Shown here: one piece after another, positions 32,730 to 45,559 of the stretch
Position numbering within the stretch: position 1 is the first letter of the stretch
How the letters are laid out: each line of letters opens with the position of its first letter
Source of the DNA: Odontesthes bonariensis
Lineage: Eukaryota; Chordata; Actinopteri; Atheriniformes; Atherinopsidae
NCBI RefSeq assembly: GCF_027942865.1
Contig: NC_134514.1
Span: 3,448,115-3,512,114 of the forward strand
DNA: 64,000 nucleotides
Direction of reading: 5' to 3'
Notes under the pieces: model-generated
The model's database searches: none
What the model saw: only the letters and a program-made list of their open reading frames with translations
What the model was told of the DNA's origin: nothing
Position numbers and translations under genes: made by a program

Positions 32730-34118
32730 ATGGCTGCCAGATCAGAGGGAGATTTCTGCTGTTCGGTCTGTCATGACATCTACAGAGATCCTGTTGTTCT
32801 GTCATGTAGCCACAGCTTCTGTAGAGTCTGTCTGAGGAGCTGGTGGAAGGAGAAACCAGCACGACAGTGTCCAGTTTGTAATAGCAGATCTTCAAATAAA
32901 AACCCACCTTTAAACCGGGTGTTGAAGAATCTGTGTGAGTCCTTCGTACAGGACAGAGATCACAGAGCTTCAGAGGCTCTCTGCAGTCTGCACTCTGAGA
33001 AACTCAAACTCTTCTGTCTGGACCATCAGCAGCCGGTTTGTCTCATCTGCAAAGATTCAGAAAAACACTCCGACCACAGATTCAGACCCATCGATGAAGC
33101 TGCACAGCAACACAAGAAGGAACTTCAGAAATATCTGGAACCCTTAAAGGAGAAACTGGAGCTCCAGAAGAAAGTCAAAAAGATGTTTGATCAGACAGCA
33201 GAACACATGAAGGTCCAGGCCCGACACACAGAGAGGCAGATTAAGGAGCAGTTTAAGAAGCTTCGGCAGTTTTTAGCAGAGGAAGAGGAGGCCAGGCTGG
33301 CTGCACTGAGGGAGGAAGAGCAGCAGAAGAGTGGGATGATGAAGGAGAAGATGGAGGCTCTGAGCAGAGAGATGGCAGCTCTGTCAGACACAGTCAGAGC
33401 CACAGAGGAGGAGCTGAGAGCTGAAGGCGTCTCATTCCTGAACCACTACAAGGCTGCAGTGGAAAGAGTCCAGCGCTGCCCCCTGCTGGATGATCCACAG
33501 CTGCCTGCAGGAGCTCTGATAGACCAGGCCAAACACCTGGGCAACCTGGCCTTCAACATCTGGAACAAGATGAAGGACACGGTCTGCTACACTCCCCTCA
33601 TTCTGGACCCAAACACTGCTGGTTCAAAGCTCATCCTGTCTGAGGATCTGACCGCTGTGAGTGCAGGAGAGAAACAGAACCTTCCTGATAATCCAGAGAG
33701 GCTTGATTATCACCGGTCTGTTCTGAGTTCTGAGGGATTTGACTCAGGGACTCACAGCTGGGATGTCGAGGTTGGAGACGGTAAATTCTGGGGACTTGGT
33801 GTGTTAGCAGAGTCTGCTGAGAGGAAGGAAAAATTATCATCTGGATTGTGGATGATTGTGCTCTTAGAAGATAAATACATGGCATGGTCACCAGTAGCTG
33901 AAACCATTTATCTTTCAGTACCGAAGCTCCGGAGGATCAGAGTGAATCTGGACTGGAACAAAGGAAAGCTGACGTTCTCTGATCTTTATACAAACACACA
34001 CATACACACCTTCACACACACTTTCACTGAGAAGATGTTTCCATATATTAACACTGATGATGAAGCGAAGATTTTACCGTCATCTGTAGTTTCATATCTG
34101 CTTAATCATCTGTACTGA
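32730..34118 (+). CDS. TRIM protein (RING, B-box, coiled coil, PRY-SPRY), intronless, 462 aa
   Basis: Predicted E3 ubiquitin ligase of the teleost TRIM35/zinc-binding-A33-like type. The RING (about 10-50) keeps its metal ligands: CCSVC, then CSHSFCRVC, then CPVC. The B-box type 2 (about 83-125) has [12 protein letters not shown] and [14 protein letters not shown] long coiled coil runs about 125-245, rich in Glu/Lys. The C-terminal PRY-SPRY (about 285-455) shows [13 protein letters not shown], then [17 protein letters not shown] and a final FPYIN. No stop or frameshift interrupts it, so it is probably functional. ATG 32730 lies directly after a splice acceptor (CTGTTTTCAG or CACTCACAG), so a 5' UTR intron is likely. 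Many fish TRIMs of this type act in antiviral or immune signalling; that role is inferred. Confidence 0.92.
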   Translation: MAARSEGDFCCSVCHDIYRDPVVLSCSHSFCRVCLRSWWKEKPARQCPVCNSRSSNKNPPLNRVLKNLCESFVQDRDHRASEALCSLHSEKLKLFCLDHQQPVCLICKDSEKHSDHRFRPIDEAAQQHKKELQKYLEPLKEKLELQKKVKKMFDQTAEHMKVQARHTERQIKEQFKKLRQFLAEEEEARLAALREEEQQKSGMMKEKMEALSREMAALSDTVRATEEELRAEGVSFLNHYKAAVERVQRCPLLDDPQLPAGALIDQAKHLGNLAFNIWNKMKDTVCYTPLILDPNTAGSKLILSEDLTAVSAGEKQNLPDNPERLDYHRSVLSSEGFDSGTHSWDVEVGDGKFWGLGVLAESAERKEKLSSGLWMIVLLEDKYMAWSPVAETIYLSVPKLRRIRVNLDWNKGKLTFSDLYTNTHIHTFTHTFTEKMFPYINTDDEAKILPSSVVSYLLNHLY

Positions 34119-35920
34119 TGAAACGTCTCATGAAGTCGATGACCTGAAGTTTAGTTTTGCTGTGACAGCAGCTTCACCTTTAATTTTAGTTGCTGACATT
34201 TTCAAACGTGTTCATTAACATGTTTAACATCCATGTTCTCGGCAGCGATCAATAATCTGTATTTTCACTGTGTTCCAGGTACATTTACATGTTTTTATGA
34301 CTCATCACAGACAGGAAGTAATGCTCCACCCTCAGTAAGGTTCATTTGAGTTAAGTTAATGTTTCCTATGATCTTGAATGCAAACTAACCATCCTCCTTT
34401 GTTCACCTGGCACCTTAAACATGAATCACACGCTAACATTGGAAGTCTTTGTTAACCAGGACCAACCAGCAGTGATTTGAACATCCCACTCTGTAAAGGT
34501 TTCCTTTGTCTTGCTGTAGCTTTCACATTCTGGCCCACATGTCTACAGAGACAAAGAGCCCAACATCTTCAGTCAACATGTGGACTACATGTCCGCCATT
34601 GTTGTTTTCTTCTTCAGCTAACACGTGATCCCAGCCACCATCCTGTGACCTTACCGACCAAATGATCACAGCCACCATTTTGTTTGGTAATTCTTCCCCA
34701 GATTATCTGTCTTTTACTGTTTCTATATGTTGTATATAGTGTTTTGAAGACAATCGTGTTTGTTGATAAAAGTATCATTGATTAAAGGGAACCATGCTAA
34801 CTTAAAAAAACTCAATTGTGCTATATTAAAGGAGAAGTTATTATGGGTGCCAATGCCGAAGGAATTAGACACATACTAATCTGTTGCCAGACTCTTATTA
34901 TTTTCTCGTTTCCGTCATGAATTTCGGCACGTTAGTTGTTTAGCAGCGACGGTCCGACTGGTATAAAAAGCACACCGCTGCGTGCGTAACGACCTCGATC
35001 AGTGTGCTATTATGTTTGCTCTCATTAGTCGAAAGGAATTCCGGCAAAATTGGAAAAAAATGGGAAAATGGTGGATGGGAAAATGCATTGAAAATGAAAA
35101 AATAGGGCAGTTTTTTGCAGTTGGCGCAAAAACTACCCTATTTTGGAGGCCTCATAACTCAGCCATACAGCATCACACAGACATTATTCAAAGTTTATAT
35201 GTGACAGAAGACTCAGCTTTAACTGAACTAAAGGGTTTGTTGATACTAAGGAAGAGTAAAGCTTGGCCGAGGTGCTTCTCCCACTTCTCCCACTGCTTCT
35301 CCTCACTCAAAATTTGATACTGCACCAATTCCTCGAACAAATGCCTCTCATGTCCAAAATATCTGCCCGATCTGGACAAATCTTACTTCAAAACGTAGGT
35401 ATTTTTGTCCTCTTTCACCCAAAGTCACACTCATTGAGCTCTGCCTCACAGATTTCTCACAAATCGCCTCTGAGCACAGAGAGTCGACCCTCCGGCTCGC
35501 ATTCCGCCCATTATAAACGCCTACAATCATAAAATTCATGTGAAAACTTATTTTAAAACTGCCATAAAAAATGAGCCACACATAGTAGCCGAATAAAAAT
35601 TACACCGCTGGCTTTTGCTATATCTTGTGAAACTCACGGTTCAAGAACTATTTGGATACGACTTTTACTTTTCAAACAGCGACCGTTTGTTGGAGACAGT
35701 GCGGTCAAAGAAACCCTCCAAGGTTAAAAACTCATAGTCTGTGTACAAATGTCAGTTGGAACTCACACAAGCCGCAGCTGGTGCCGTATCCGTAGCAACG
35801 CCTTGTTAGCCTGCTCTGTTCAAAGACTGCTTATGAGGGCGGAGCCAAGATGGCTGCCCTGTTATAACAGCTTCATGTCATTAATCTGATCTGCTTTTCT
35901 CCTCTGAACTGATAGTGAGG
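34119..35920. other. TRIM 3' UTR and gene-free repeat-derived DNA
   Basis: TRIM 3' UTR to about 34.8 kb. Afterwards a block at about 35105-35212 (CTATTTTGGAGGCCTCATAA onwards) recurs at about 36845-36930, suggesting one repeat family flanking the insertion at 35921. Confidence 0.5.
34781..34786 (+). terminator. Candidate poly(A) signal of the TRIM gene
   Basis: ATTAAA about 660 nt downstream of the TRIM stop codon, the first reasonable variant signal. Confidence 0.4.
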
Positions 35921-36520
35921 TAGCCTGGGCAAAAGCCGACTGTTGACTTTGTCAAACAGTCTGGGAAAACCCAAGAGGAATCCGTTTCCATGGAGGGCGG
36001 GACCTTACCCAGCAACTTAAATTCATTGGAGTAACAGAGTTCCCTTAACCAATCATAATGTTTAGAAATGACGTTGGTTATGCGTCGAGGTTCATGCTTA
36101 CTCTCGCGAGGCTCTAGCTCGCGAATCACGCTTCCCACATCCGCTTTCATTATACCGGTACCATTTGATAAATCAAACTTTTCCCAAAGCCAGTTGGAAG
36201 GAGAGCTACGACATCCTTGCCACTAACAATATTGAAGAGGCATTCCTCTTGCTCTCGTTTTAATTGTGTAATGCTCTCCAGAGTTGAGACAACTTCATGG
36301 ATAGCTTCTAGCGTTCTTCCGTCGCCATGTTTATTTCCGCTGCGGTTGAACTACAATTATATGGACTACAATGGACTCCGCGCGTGAGTTCTGCGTCACC
36401 ACTCGCAACTGTTTGCTGATTGGCAAAACACTGAGCGAACCGAGGTAGGGGGATTTGGCCAGACTATGTGCGGAGCCAAAATCTTTGGGCGGAAGTACAT
36501 AGGATGGCGTCGCCAGGCTA
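35921..36520. mobile_element. Non-autonomous DNA transposon with 8-9-bp target duplication
   Basis: Ends TAGCCTGGGC and CGCCAGGCTA, flanked by ATAGTGAGG (35912-35920 and 36521-36529). No transposase frame; probably hAT-type. Confidence 0.82.
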
Positions 36521-36529
36521 ATAGTGAGG

Positions 36530-36830
36530 GGAATTTTGAAAATACCCACAATGCAATGGGAAAATGCATTGAAAAGTACTTAACGAGGGCATTTTGAAAA
36601 TGCCACAAAAGCTGTATTTTAAACAAGACCTTGATAAAAATTACATAGCTGTCTACAGCAGACATGTCTTCTGGGAAAATCGATTGAAAAGTACTTAACG
36701 AGGCCACTTTGGGGCTCAACGAGCATTTTGAAAATGCCATAAAAGGTGTATTTTAAACAGGACCTTGATAAAAATGACATAAATATCTTCAGCAGAACTG
36801 TCTTCTTCATTTTGGGCCTCGCAGATTGAA
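36530..36830. repeat. Local direct repeats
   Basis: GATTGAAAAGTACTTAACGAGGC-like blocks and TGTATTTTAAACAAGACCTTGATAAAAAT-like blocks occur two to three times. Confidence 0.6.
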
Positions 36831-38079
36831 AAGCACTTAAAGAGCCAAAAACTGCCCTATTTTGGAGGCCTCATAACTCAGCCATACAGCATCACAGAGA
36901 CCTCATTCAAAGTTTATATGTGACAGGAGACAGAGCTGCTTCACCGTTCTGTTGAAGGAGATCTTTGCCTATCGGTCACGGGAGCCACATTTCCCAGGGT
37001 TCAAAGCGAAGTGACGGTAAAGCCTCTGATTCCTGAGCTGTAAGATGCTGTCGCACTGTCTGCAGACAAACTTATTTACTTTTTCTTGATGTTGAATAAA
37101 ATATAATTATTATTATTGTCTGTTTTTTTCCTACTTTTCTACTTTTAGATGTGATAACATAAATTTTTTTGGGATTAGGATTTTTTTTTAACTGAATTTC
37201 ATATATTTGACTCTTTTGGTAACTGAAAGCAGTTTTGCAGCTAAAGAAATGGGAACAAATGATGTGTCTCTGACACAACACTGGTTCATCCCTTGCGTTA
37301 GGAGCCTTTTTCCTGCCTGAATGGTTCATAGCTCAGAGTTAAGTGACTTAACAAAGAAAAAACACATTCCTCTGAAGATGCTCAGGTACAAGGAATGGAC
37401 TGAAGATGAGGGAAGAAGCAGAAAATGTCCAAAGAAAAACTCTTTTTCATCTTCTCTCTGACAGTATTCATGTCCCAACATCTTATGGGTGACTGTAACT
37501 GTAGAAAACACGTGATAGAAAGTCGACGCCATCGTGTAGGAACATGTATGAAGATGATGAGTCGGCTGAAGCTGCATCTCTGCAGGAAACACAGTAAGTA
37601 AGCAGAAACATCACAAACCTGTGAAACATTTTAACATCTGTCAGCAGGTGCAGCTGCAGAATTCAACGTTTTCTTTATAATGAGTGAAAAAAGCAACAGT
37701 TTCTCTGGATTAAATAAGTAACATCAGAGCTTTTCAACCTGAAATACCTGAAAGGTTGATTTAAAAACCTTTTAAATGAAAAAAAAACTGCTCCAGGAAA
37801 CAGAAGATCGATGCCGTGATTAAGAGATGGAGAGGAAACCGCTGACATCTATCCGTCCAGCATCATCATTTATAACTGCTCTATTCTTTCTGTAGGAGGC
37901 AAGTACAGATTTGCTGATTTCTTATTTCTGCTTATGAAATTTAACTATATGTTTTATATTCTTAAGTTTGAATATTGTTCTTATTGTCATTGATGAGAAA
38001 GTTTTATTGAATATAGCTGTTTGTTCATATTTTCTGTTTAATACAGGCTTTTTCTTTTAAGTTTAATACTGGCGGTACT

Positions 38080-39725
38080 CAGTGCCGTAACCAGCATTGA
38101 GGACACACAGGTCATGACCTCGGTATTTTCCCCGGTGTTTTTTTTAAATTAATTTTTTTTTTTTTTATTCAGAGAAATGTCAAATTAATATAAGATGAAA
38201 ATCGTTCTGACTTTGATTGGTGGAAAGATCAGCATGCATTCTCATTTGTTTTTCTGAAAATAAAGTCCACATAATCCCTTTATCATCACGTTATATTTTA
38301 AAACTGAGCGGAAAAACGCCACCCGACTTTTTTTTTTTTTTTAACGCCACCCGCCATTGGAAACATGTTTATCATATTACGCAGCTTCGACGCGAAAGTC
38401 AGCTATGGAAGCAAGATGAAGAAATCTACTAAACAAACTAAACTCAGCTTTTGAAAGCCAACTGGCCAGGGGAAAAGAAAGAGAGAAGGAGGTGAGTTCA
38501 TTTCGCCAATCGCCAGTGAGAATGAGTGACAGTTCATAATGTTCGTATGCGTTCAAAGCGCGGCTAGGAATAGGAGGATGCTAGATCATTGTCCTCAGCA
38601 TTTCAAGCAACAGTCACAAAGCCCCTTGGTTAGGATTTCGTTTTCCAGTCGGCACAAACACACTGCACACAAATCTCTCTCTCAATTCGATTTTCCAAAA
38701 AAAAAAGTAGCGACCTGTAATAAAATTATTGGGAATCGTGACAGCTTGGGCTGTTAAGCTAACTTTTTTTTTTTTAAATCAGGGCTTGACAGCTTTGTGC
38801 CAACTGTGGCTAATGGTCATTCAGCCTCACTAGCTACAGTTTTGTTCAGTACTTTATGGCTTCCTACATGTAGATAAAGCAGACTAATAGAAACTGGGTC
38901 AGAAACTTATATTTTTCTTTTACTAAAAACAATTGATGATGCACACGGGGCAAAATAACAGAATGAAATACCCCGTGTACTCTCTCATATGACACAATCT
39001 TGAGGTTAGTTGTGCTGCTCATGGTGCATTATGAAGCCACGTTTTACCAGCATTTAGCTAGTTGTCAGGCCCAGCATGATACCTCTGTCTTCTCTGTGTT
39101 GAGTGAATGGATTGAATTGAGAATATACATCTAAAATACAGCCAACATCTTGTGGTCTGTTTGGCACATTCTACGATGTTAATTTAGTGGGTGGATTCAA
39201 CCAGTTACTTAGGTAAAATGATTGCATTTTTCCTAATGAACCATTTGGATTTTATTGCAAATGGTGTCTAAAATTTTGCACATCGGTTAGACCAATAACC
39301 CAACTCATTCATTTGACCTTTTAGTGGGTCATGCACATGCATGGTGATGATGGTGACAATAGTAATAATAAAAATAATAACAATAATATTAATGGTGATG
39401 CTAATGATGATATTTTAAAACAGATGACACAGGAGAGGATGAGAATGAGGGAGTTGAAGAGAGAGAGTCAGTAGAGGAAGAAAGGGGAAGAACTGAGTCT
39501 CACTCACTCACTCACTCAAATACTCTACTTTTGTGATCACATTGTTATAATAAACTTGTTCACCTACATATTCACCTCCTTGATGGGCTTGTGATTTACC
39601 TCTGTTTATTCACATTTCCACACTGTATTTTAAAAAGTCAACATATTAGGATGTTTTTTTTTTGTCAAATAAGATTTATCGCAATATTTGACCTCGGTAT
39701 TTGAAAAATCCTGGTTACGGCCCTG
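38080..39725. mobile_element. hAT element, non-autonomous (1.65 kb)
   Basis: Ends CAGTGCCGTAACC and GGTTACGGCCCTG, flanked by a perfect 8-bp duplication GCGGTACT (38072-38079 and 39726-39733). A short frame MKKSTKQTKLSF near 38416 looks like the start of a hAT transposase. No catalytic domain remains. Confidence 0.88.
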
Positions 39726-40353
39726 GCGGTACTGTAACTTTAAGAGGCTGCAGCTTCGCACGCTGGGCAGTTACACCTGTGTTGTGAACGTCAGACCAGC
39801 AGTGGAGACACACGGTTTTTTAACGTGTCCCGTCCTATATTGAATTGAAAGCCAGGTGTATGGATACTTGAGTGACACATGTGGAATAAATGTCTATGTT
39901 TTCTAACGTTACCTGGACTTTAAGTGGATTTTTACGGACAACAGCTTTTTGTACACGTGTAAGCCAAGAATATCTGCTAGTCGACTTCTGCACCTACACT
40001 TTCTCTCCACCTCAGTTATTGCAGAACTATTTAACTTGGTTTAAAGTTCAGAAAAAGTCATTTTAAAAGTCTTTTAATCTGAAGAGTTTGTGGGGCCGTC
40101 TCAGAACTTCAGGAACTCTTTAAAACTCTTTTAAACTGATCAGACCTAAAGATCGGAATATTCTTAAATCTACGGCAGAAACACTTATTATAAACTTCTT
40201 TGACTTATTGGTGATCTCTCCCTCATTTCACCCACGAGATAAATTGAATTAATAACACTTAAATGATGTTTTTCACTTGAATAAAGACGACTTACAGTGA
40301 GTGGAAAAGTCTTTTTAAAGCCTCAGCAGCTCATGTTGGTGAAAAAATTCAAA

Positions 40354-41174
40354 CTAGGGCTGGGCAGCGATTAAAATGTTTAATCTAATTAATCGCATGA
40401 TTTCCCTGATTAATCACGATTAATCGCATTTGTACGCAGAATCCAAAAATGAATCCAAAAGTAGTGTATAGCTTTTAGCATTTAGTTTTATTTTAAATGT
40501 GCTGCCATATGAATGAAAGTGCCATAACATTATTTGTGCAAACACACTTTTAACATCAGCATCTTTCTGTAGTTTTTATGTAGAAGCCTCGCTCCACTGT
40601 CTGTTTCCTTGAATGACTTGCTGCTATCAGTTGTGTGTTTTGCCTTTAAGTGATATTTTAGACTGGAACTACTACGCTGAGAAGACAATTCAACTTGGCA
40701 GAGTTTACAGATGACTTTGGTTCTGTCGACTCCGCCGTCTGGAAGAACTTTAACATGAAAATGGCCGAGTAAAAGTTCCGTACCCTTCTCCATGTTTGGT
40801 GGATCCGCCGATTACTTTCTTTTCCTGTTCCACAGCAGACAGCAGCAGACTTTTACAGAATAAAAGCCTGTGAGCAACAGACTTTTACAATAATAAAATA
40901 AATAATAAAACAGGGGTGGTCCGTGGCGTAGTGGGCTGAGCAGGCAGCCCATGTACAGAGGCTATAGTCCTCGCTGCAGCTGGCCCCGGTTCGAGTCCCA
41001 CATCAGACGGCTCTGTGCTGTGTGTTGTTCCCCCTCTCTCTGCCCCCTGCTTCCTGTCTCTCTGAACTTTCCATTAAAGCCAAAAAAACTGCATTAATGC
41101 GTGATAAGATATTTATCGACGTTAAATACGTAGCGAGTTAACGCGATAATAACGAGTTAACTCGCCCAGCCCTA
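40354..41174 (-). mobile_element. TE-A copy 2 (hAT-like, BED fragment, contains a SINE)
   Basis: Ends CTAGGGCTGGGC and GCCCAGCCCTA. The minus strand codes the BED fragment (40530-40793). Only one to two units of the 32-bp motif are present (about 40850-40900), so this copy has the pre-expansion state. Confidence 0.82.
40915..41090 (+). mobile_element. tRNA-derived SINE within TE-A
   Basis: Pol III A box TGGCGTAGTGG (40924-40934) and B box GGTTCGAGTCC (40988-40998), followed by CCCCCTCTCTCTGCCCCCTG. Shortened versions lie in TE-A copies at 51.5 and 54.2 kb. Confidence 0.82.
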
Positions 41175-41204
41175 CTTCAAATTCAAAGATAATTTCCAAT
41201 GAGG

Positions 41205-44200
41205 AGCTGTTTTAGGGTTTGGCTGCTTCAGGGTTTGGCTGTTTCAGGGTTTGGCTGCTTCAGGGTTTGGCTGCTTCAGGGTTTGGCTTCACTGTTTCAG
41301 GGTTTGGCTTCACTGCTTCAGGGTTTGGCTGCTTCAGGGTTTGGCTGCTTCAGGGTTTGGCTTCACTGCTTCAGGGTTTGGCTTCACTGCTTCAGGGTTT
41401 GGCTGCTTCAGGGTTTGGCTGCTTCAGGGTTTGGCTTCACTGTTTCAGGGTTTGGCTTCACTGTTTTAGGGTTTTGCTTCACTGTTTCAGGGTTTGGCTT
41501 CACTGTTTTAGGGTTTGGCTTCACTGTTTCAGGGTTTGGCTTCACTGTTTCAGGGTTTTGCTTCACTGTTTCAGGGTTTGGCTTCACTGTTTCAGGGTTT
41601 TGCTTCACTGTTTTAGGGTTTTGCTTCACTGTTTTAGGGTTTTGCTTCACTGTTTCAGGGTTTGGCTTCACTGTTTCAGGGTTTTGCTTCACTGTTTTAG
41701 GGTTTTGCTTCACTGTTTTAGGGTTTTGCTTCACTGTTTTAGGGTTTTGCTTCACTGTTTTAGGGTTTTGCTTCACTGTTTCAGGGTTTGGCTTCACTGT
41801 TTCAGGGTTTGGCTTCACTGTTTCAGGGTTTGGCTTCACTGTTTCAGGGTTTTGCTTCACTGTTTCAGGGTTTGGCTTCACTGTTTCAGGGTTTGGCTTC
41901 ACTGTTTTAGGGTTTTGCTTCACTGTTTCAGGGTTTGGCTTCACTGTTTTAGGGTTTTGCTTCACTGTTTCAGGGTTTGGCTTCACTGTTTCAGGGTTTG
42001 GCTGTTTTAGTGTTTTGCTTCACTGTTTCAGGGTTTGGCTGTTTTAGTGTTTTGCTTCACTGTTTTAGGGTTTGCTTCACTGTTTTAGGGTTTTGCTTCA
42101 CTGTTTCAGGGTTTGGCTGTTTCAGGGTTTGGCTTCACTGTTTTAGGGTTTGGCTTCACTGTTTCAGGGTTTTGCTTCACTGTTTCAGGGTTTGGCTTCA
42201 CTGTTTCAGGGTTTGGCTTCACTGTTTCAGGGTTTGGCTGCTTCAGGGTTTGGCTGTTTTAGGGTTTGCTTCACTGTTTTAGGGTTTTGCTTCACTGTTT
42301 CAGGGTTTTGCTTCACTGTTTCAGGGTTTTGCTTCACTGTTTCAGGGTTTGGCTGTTTCAGGGTTTGGCTTCACTGTTTTAGGGTTTTGCTTCACTGTTT
42401 CAGGGTTTGGCTTCACTGTTTCAGGGTTTGGCTTCACTGTTTCAGGGTTTGGATTCACTGTTTTAGGGTTTGGCTTCACTGTTTCAGGGTTTGGCTTCAC
42501 TGTTTTAGGGTTTGGCTTCACTGTTTCAGGGTTTGGCTTCACTGTTTCAGGGTTTGGCTTCGCTGTTTCAGGGTTTGGATTCACTGTTTTAGGGTTTGGC
42601 TTCACTGTTTCAGGGTTTGGCTTCACTGTTTCAGGGTTTGGCTTCGCTGTTTCAGGGTTTGGATTCACTGTTTTAGGGTTTGGCTTCACTGTTTCAGGGT
42701 TTGGCTTCACTGTTTCAGGGTTTGGCTGTTTCAGGGTTTGGCTTCGCTGTTTCAGGGTTTGGATTCACTGTTTCAGGGTTTGGCTTCGCTGTTTCAGGGT
42801 TTGGATTCACTGTTTCAGGGTTTGGCTTCGCTGTTTCAGGGTTTGGATTCACTGTTTCAGGGTTTGGCTTCACTGTTTCAGGGTTTGGCTTCACTGTTTT
42901 AGGGTTTGGCTTCACTGTTTCAGGGTTTGGCTTCACTGTTTCAGGGTTTGGCTTCACTGTTTCAGGGTTTTGCTTCACTGTTTCAGGGTTTGCTTCACTG
43001 TTTCAGGGTTTGGCTTCGCTGTTTCAGGGTTGGCTTCACTGTTTTAGGGTTTGGCTTCACTTTTTCAGGGTTTGGCTGCTTCAGGGTTTGGCTTGGCTTT
43101 TTCAGGGTTTGGCTGTTTCAGGGTTTGGCTTCACTGTTTTAGGGTTTGGCTTCGCTGTTTCAGGGTTTGGCTTCACTTTTTCAGGGTTTGGCTGCTTCAG
43201 GGTTTGGCTTGGCTTTTTCAGGGTTGGCTTCACTGTTTCAGGGTTTGGCTTCACTGTTTCAGGGTTTGGCTTCACTGTTTTAGGGTTTTGCTTCACTGTT
43301 TCAGGGTTTTGCTTCACTGTTTCAGGGTTTGGCTTCACTGTTTTAGGGTTTTGCTTCACTGTTTCAGGGTTTTGCTTCACTGTTTCAGGGTTTGGCTTCA
43401 CTGTTTTAGGGTTTTGCTTCACTGTTTTAGGGTTTTGCTTCACTGTTTCAGGGTTTGGCTGTTTCAGGGTTTGGCTGTTTCAGGGTTTGGCTTCACTGTT
43501 TCAGGGTTTGGATTCACTGTTTTAGGGTTTTGCTTCACTGTTTCAGGGTTTGGCTGCTTCAGGGTTTGGCTGCTTCAGGGTTTGGCTTCACTGTTTCAGG
43601 GTTTGGCTTCGCTGTTTCAGGGTTTGGATTCACTGTTTTAGGGTTTGGCTTCACTGTTTCAGGGTTTGGCTTCACTGTTTCAGGGTTTGGCTGTTTCAGG
43701 GTTTGGCTTCGCTGTTTCAGGGTTTGGATTCACTGTTTCAGGGTTTGGCTTCGCTGTTTCAGGGTTTGGATTCACTGTTTCAGGGTTTGGCTTCGCTGTT
43801 TCAGGGTTTGGATTCACTGTTTCAGGGTTTGGCTTCACTGTTTCAGGGTTTGGCTTCACTGTTTTAGGGTTTGGCTTCACTGTTTCAGGGTTTGGCTTCA
43901 CTGTTTCAGGGTTTGGCTTCACTGTTTCAGGGTTTTGCTTCACTGTTTCAGGGTTTGCTTCACTGTTTCAGGGTTTGGCTTCGCTGTTTCAGGGTTGGCT
44001 TCACTGTTTTAGGGTTTGGCTTCACTTTTTCAGGGTTTGGCTGCTTCAGGGTTTGGCTTGGCTTTTTCAGGGTTTGGCTGTTTCAGGGTTTGGCTTCACT
44101 GTTTTAGGGTTTGGCTTCGCTGTTTCAGGGTTTGGCTTCACTTTTTCAGGGTTTGGCTGCTTCAGGGTTTGGCTTGGCTTTTTCAGGGTTGGCTTCACTG

Positions 44201-45475
44201 TTTCAGGGTTTGGCTTCACTGTTTCAGGGTTTGGCTTCACTGTTTTAGGGTTTTGCTTCACTGTTTCAGGGTTTTGCTTCACTGTTTCAGGGTTTGGCTT
44301 CACTGTTTTAGGGTTTTGCTTCACTGTTTCAGGGTTTTGCTTCACTGTTTCAGGGTTTGGCTTCACTGTTTTAGGGTTTTGCTTCACTGTTTTAGGGTTT
44401 TGCTTCACTGTTTCAGGGTTTGGCTGTTTCAGGGTTTGGCTGTTTCAGGGTTTGGCTTCACTGTTTCAGGGTTTGGATTCACTGTTTTAGGGTTTTGCTT
44501 CACTGTTTCAGGGTTTGGCTGCTTCAGGGTTTGGCTGCTTCAGGGTTTGGCTTCACTGTTTCAGGGTTTGGCTGCTTCAGGGTTTGGCTGCTTCAGGGTT
44601 TGGCTGTTTTAGTGTTTTGCTTCACTGTTTTAGGGTTTTGCTTCACTGTTTCAGGGTTTGCTTCACTGTTTTAGGGTTTTGCTTCACTGTTTCAGGGTTT
44701 GGCTTCACTGTTTTAGGGTTTTGCTTCACTGTTTTAGGGTTTGGCTTCACTGTTTCAGGGTTTGGCTTCACTGTTTTAGGGTTTTGCTTCACTGTTTCAG
44801 GGTTTTGCTTCACTGTTTCAGGGTTTGGCTTCACTGTTTTAGGGTTTTGCTTCACTGTTTCAGGGTTTTGCTTCACTGTTTCAGGGTTTGGCTTCACTGT
44901 TTTAGGGTTTTGCTTCACTGTTTTAGGGTTTTGCTTCACTGTTTCAGGGTTTGGCTGTTTCAGGGTTTGGCTGTTTCAGGGTTTGGCTTCACTGTTTCAG
45001 GGTTTGGATTCACTGTTTTAGGGTTTTGCTTCACTGTTTCAGGGTTTGGCTGTTTCAGGGTTTGGCTTCGCTGTTTCAGGGTTTGGCTTCACTGTTTTAG
45101 GGTTTTGCTTCACTGTTTCAGGGTTTTGCTTCACTGTTTCAGGGTTTGGCTGCTTCAGGGTTTGGCTGCTTCAGGGTTTGGCTGCTTCAGGGTTTGGCTG
45201 CTTCAGGGTTTGGCTGCTTCAGGGTTTGGCTGCTTCAGGGTTTGGCTGTTTCAGGGTTTGGCTGCTTCAGGGTTTGGCTGCTTCAGGGTTTGGCTGTTTC
45301 AGGGTTTGGCTGTTTCAGGGTTTGGCTGCTTCAGGGTTTGGCTGCTTCAGGGTTTGGCTGCTTCAGGGTTTGGCTGTTTCAGGGTTTGGCTGTTTCAGGG
45401 TTTGGCTGCTTCAGGGTTTGGCTGTTTCAGGGTTTGGCTGCTTCAGGGTTTGGCTGCTTCAGGGTTTGGCTTGGC
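41205..45475. repeat. 4.3-kb minisatellite (21-bp and 16-bp units) upstream of the SRCR gene
   Basis: Units are TTCAGGGTTTGGC plus TTCACTGT (21 bp) and TTCAGGGTTTGGCTGC (16 bp), with TTTTAGGGTTTTGC variants. A block of about 965 bp (about 42.7-43.65 kb) is repeated at about 43.65-44.6 kb. Open frames here are artefacts. Confidence 0.95.
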
Positions 45476-45559
45476 TGCGTCCTTCAGGAAGTTAGAGGGC
45501 GGCTCTGGTCTGATAGAGTCTGACCACATGAGGAAGATGCCTCACAGCACTCACAGAAG

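Noticed and set aside
41460-45150. TTTAGGG/TTAGGG motifs suggesting interstitial telomere sequence
   Set aside because: They occur only once per 21-bp unit as variants of TTCAGGG, not as tandem hexamers or heptamers.
41199-45495. Many long frames of FTVSGFG, LHCFRVW and KPNPETV repeats
   Set aside because: Again a 21-bp period; several frames are open at once on both strands and none joins to non-repeat coding sequence.
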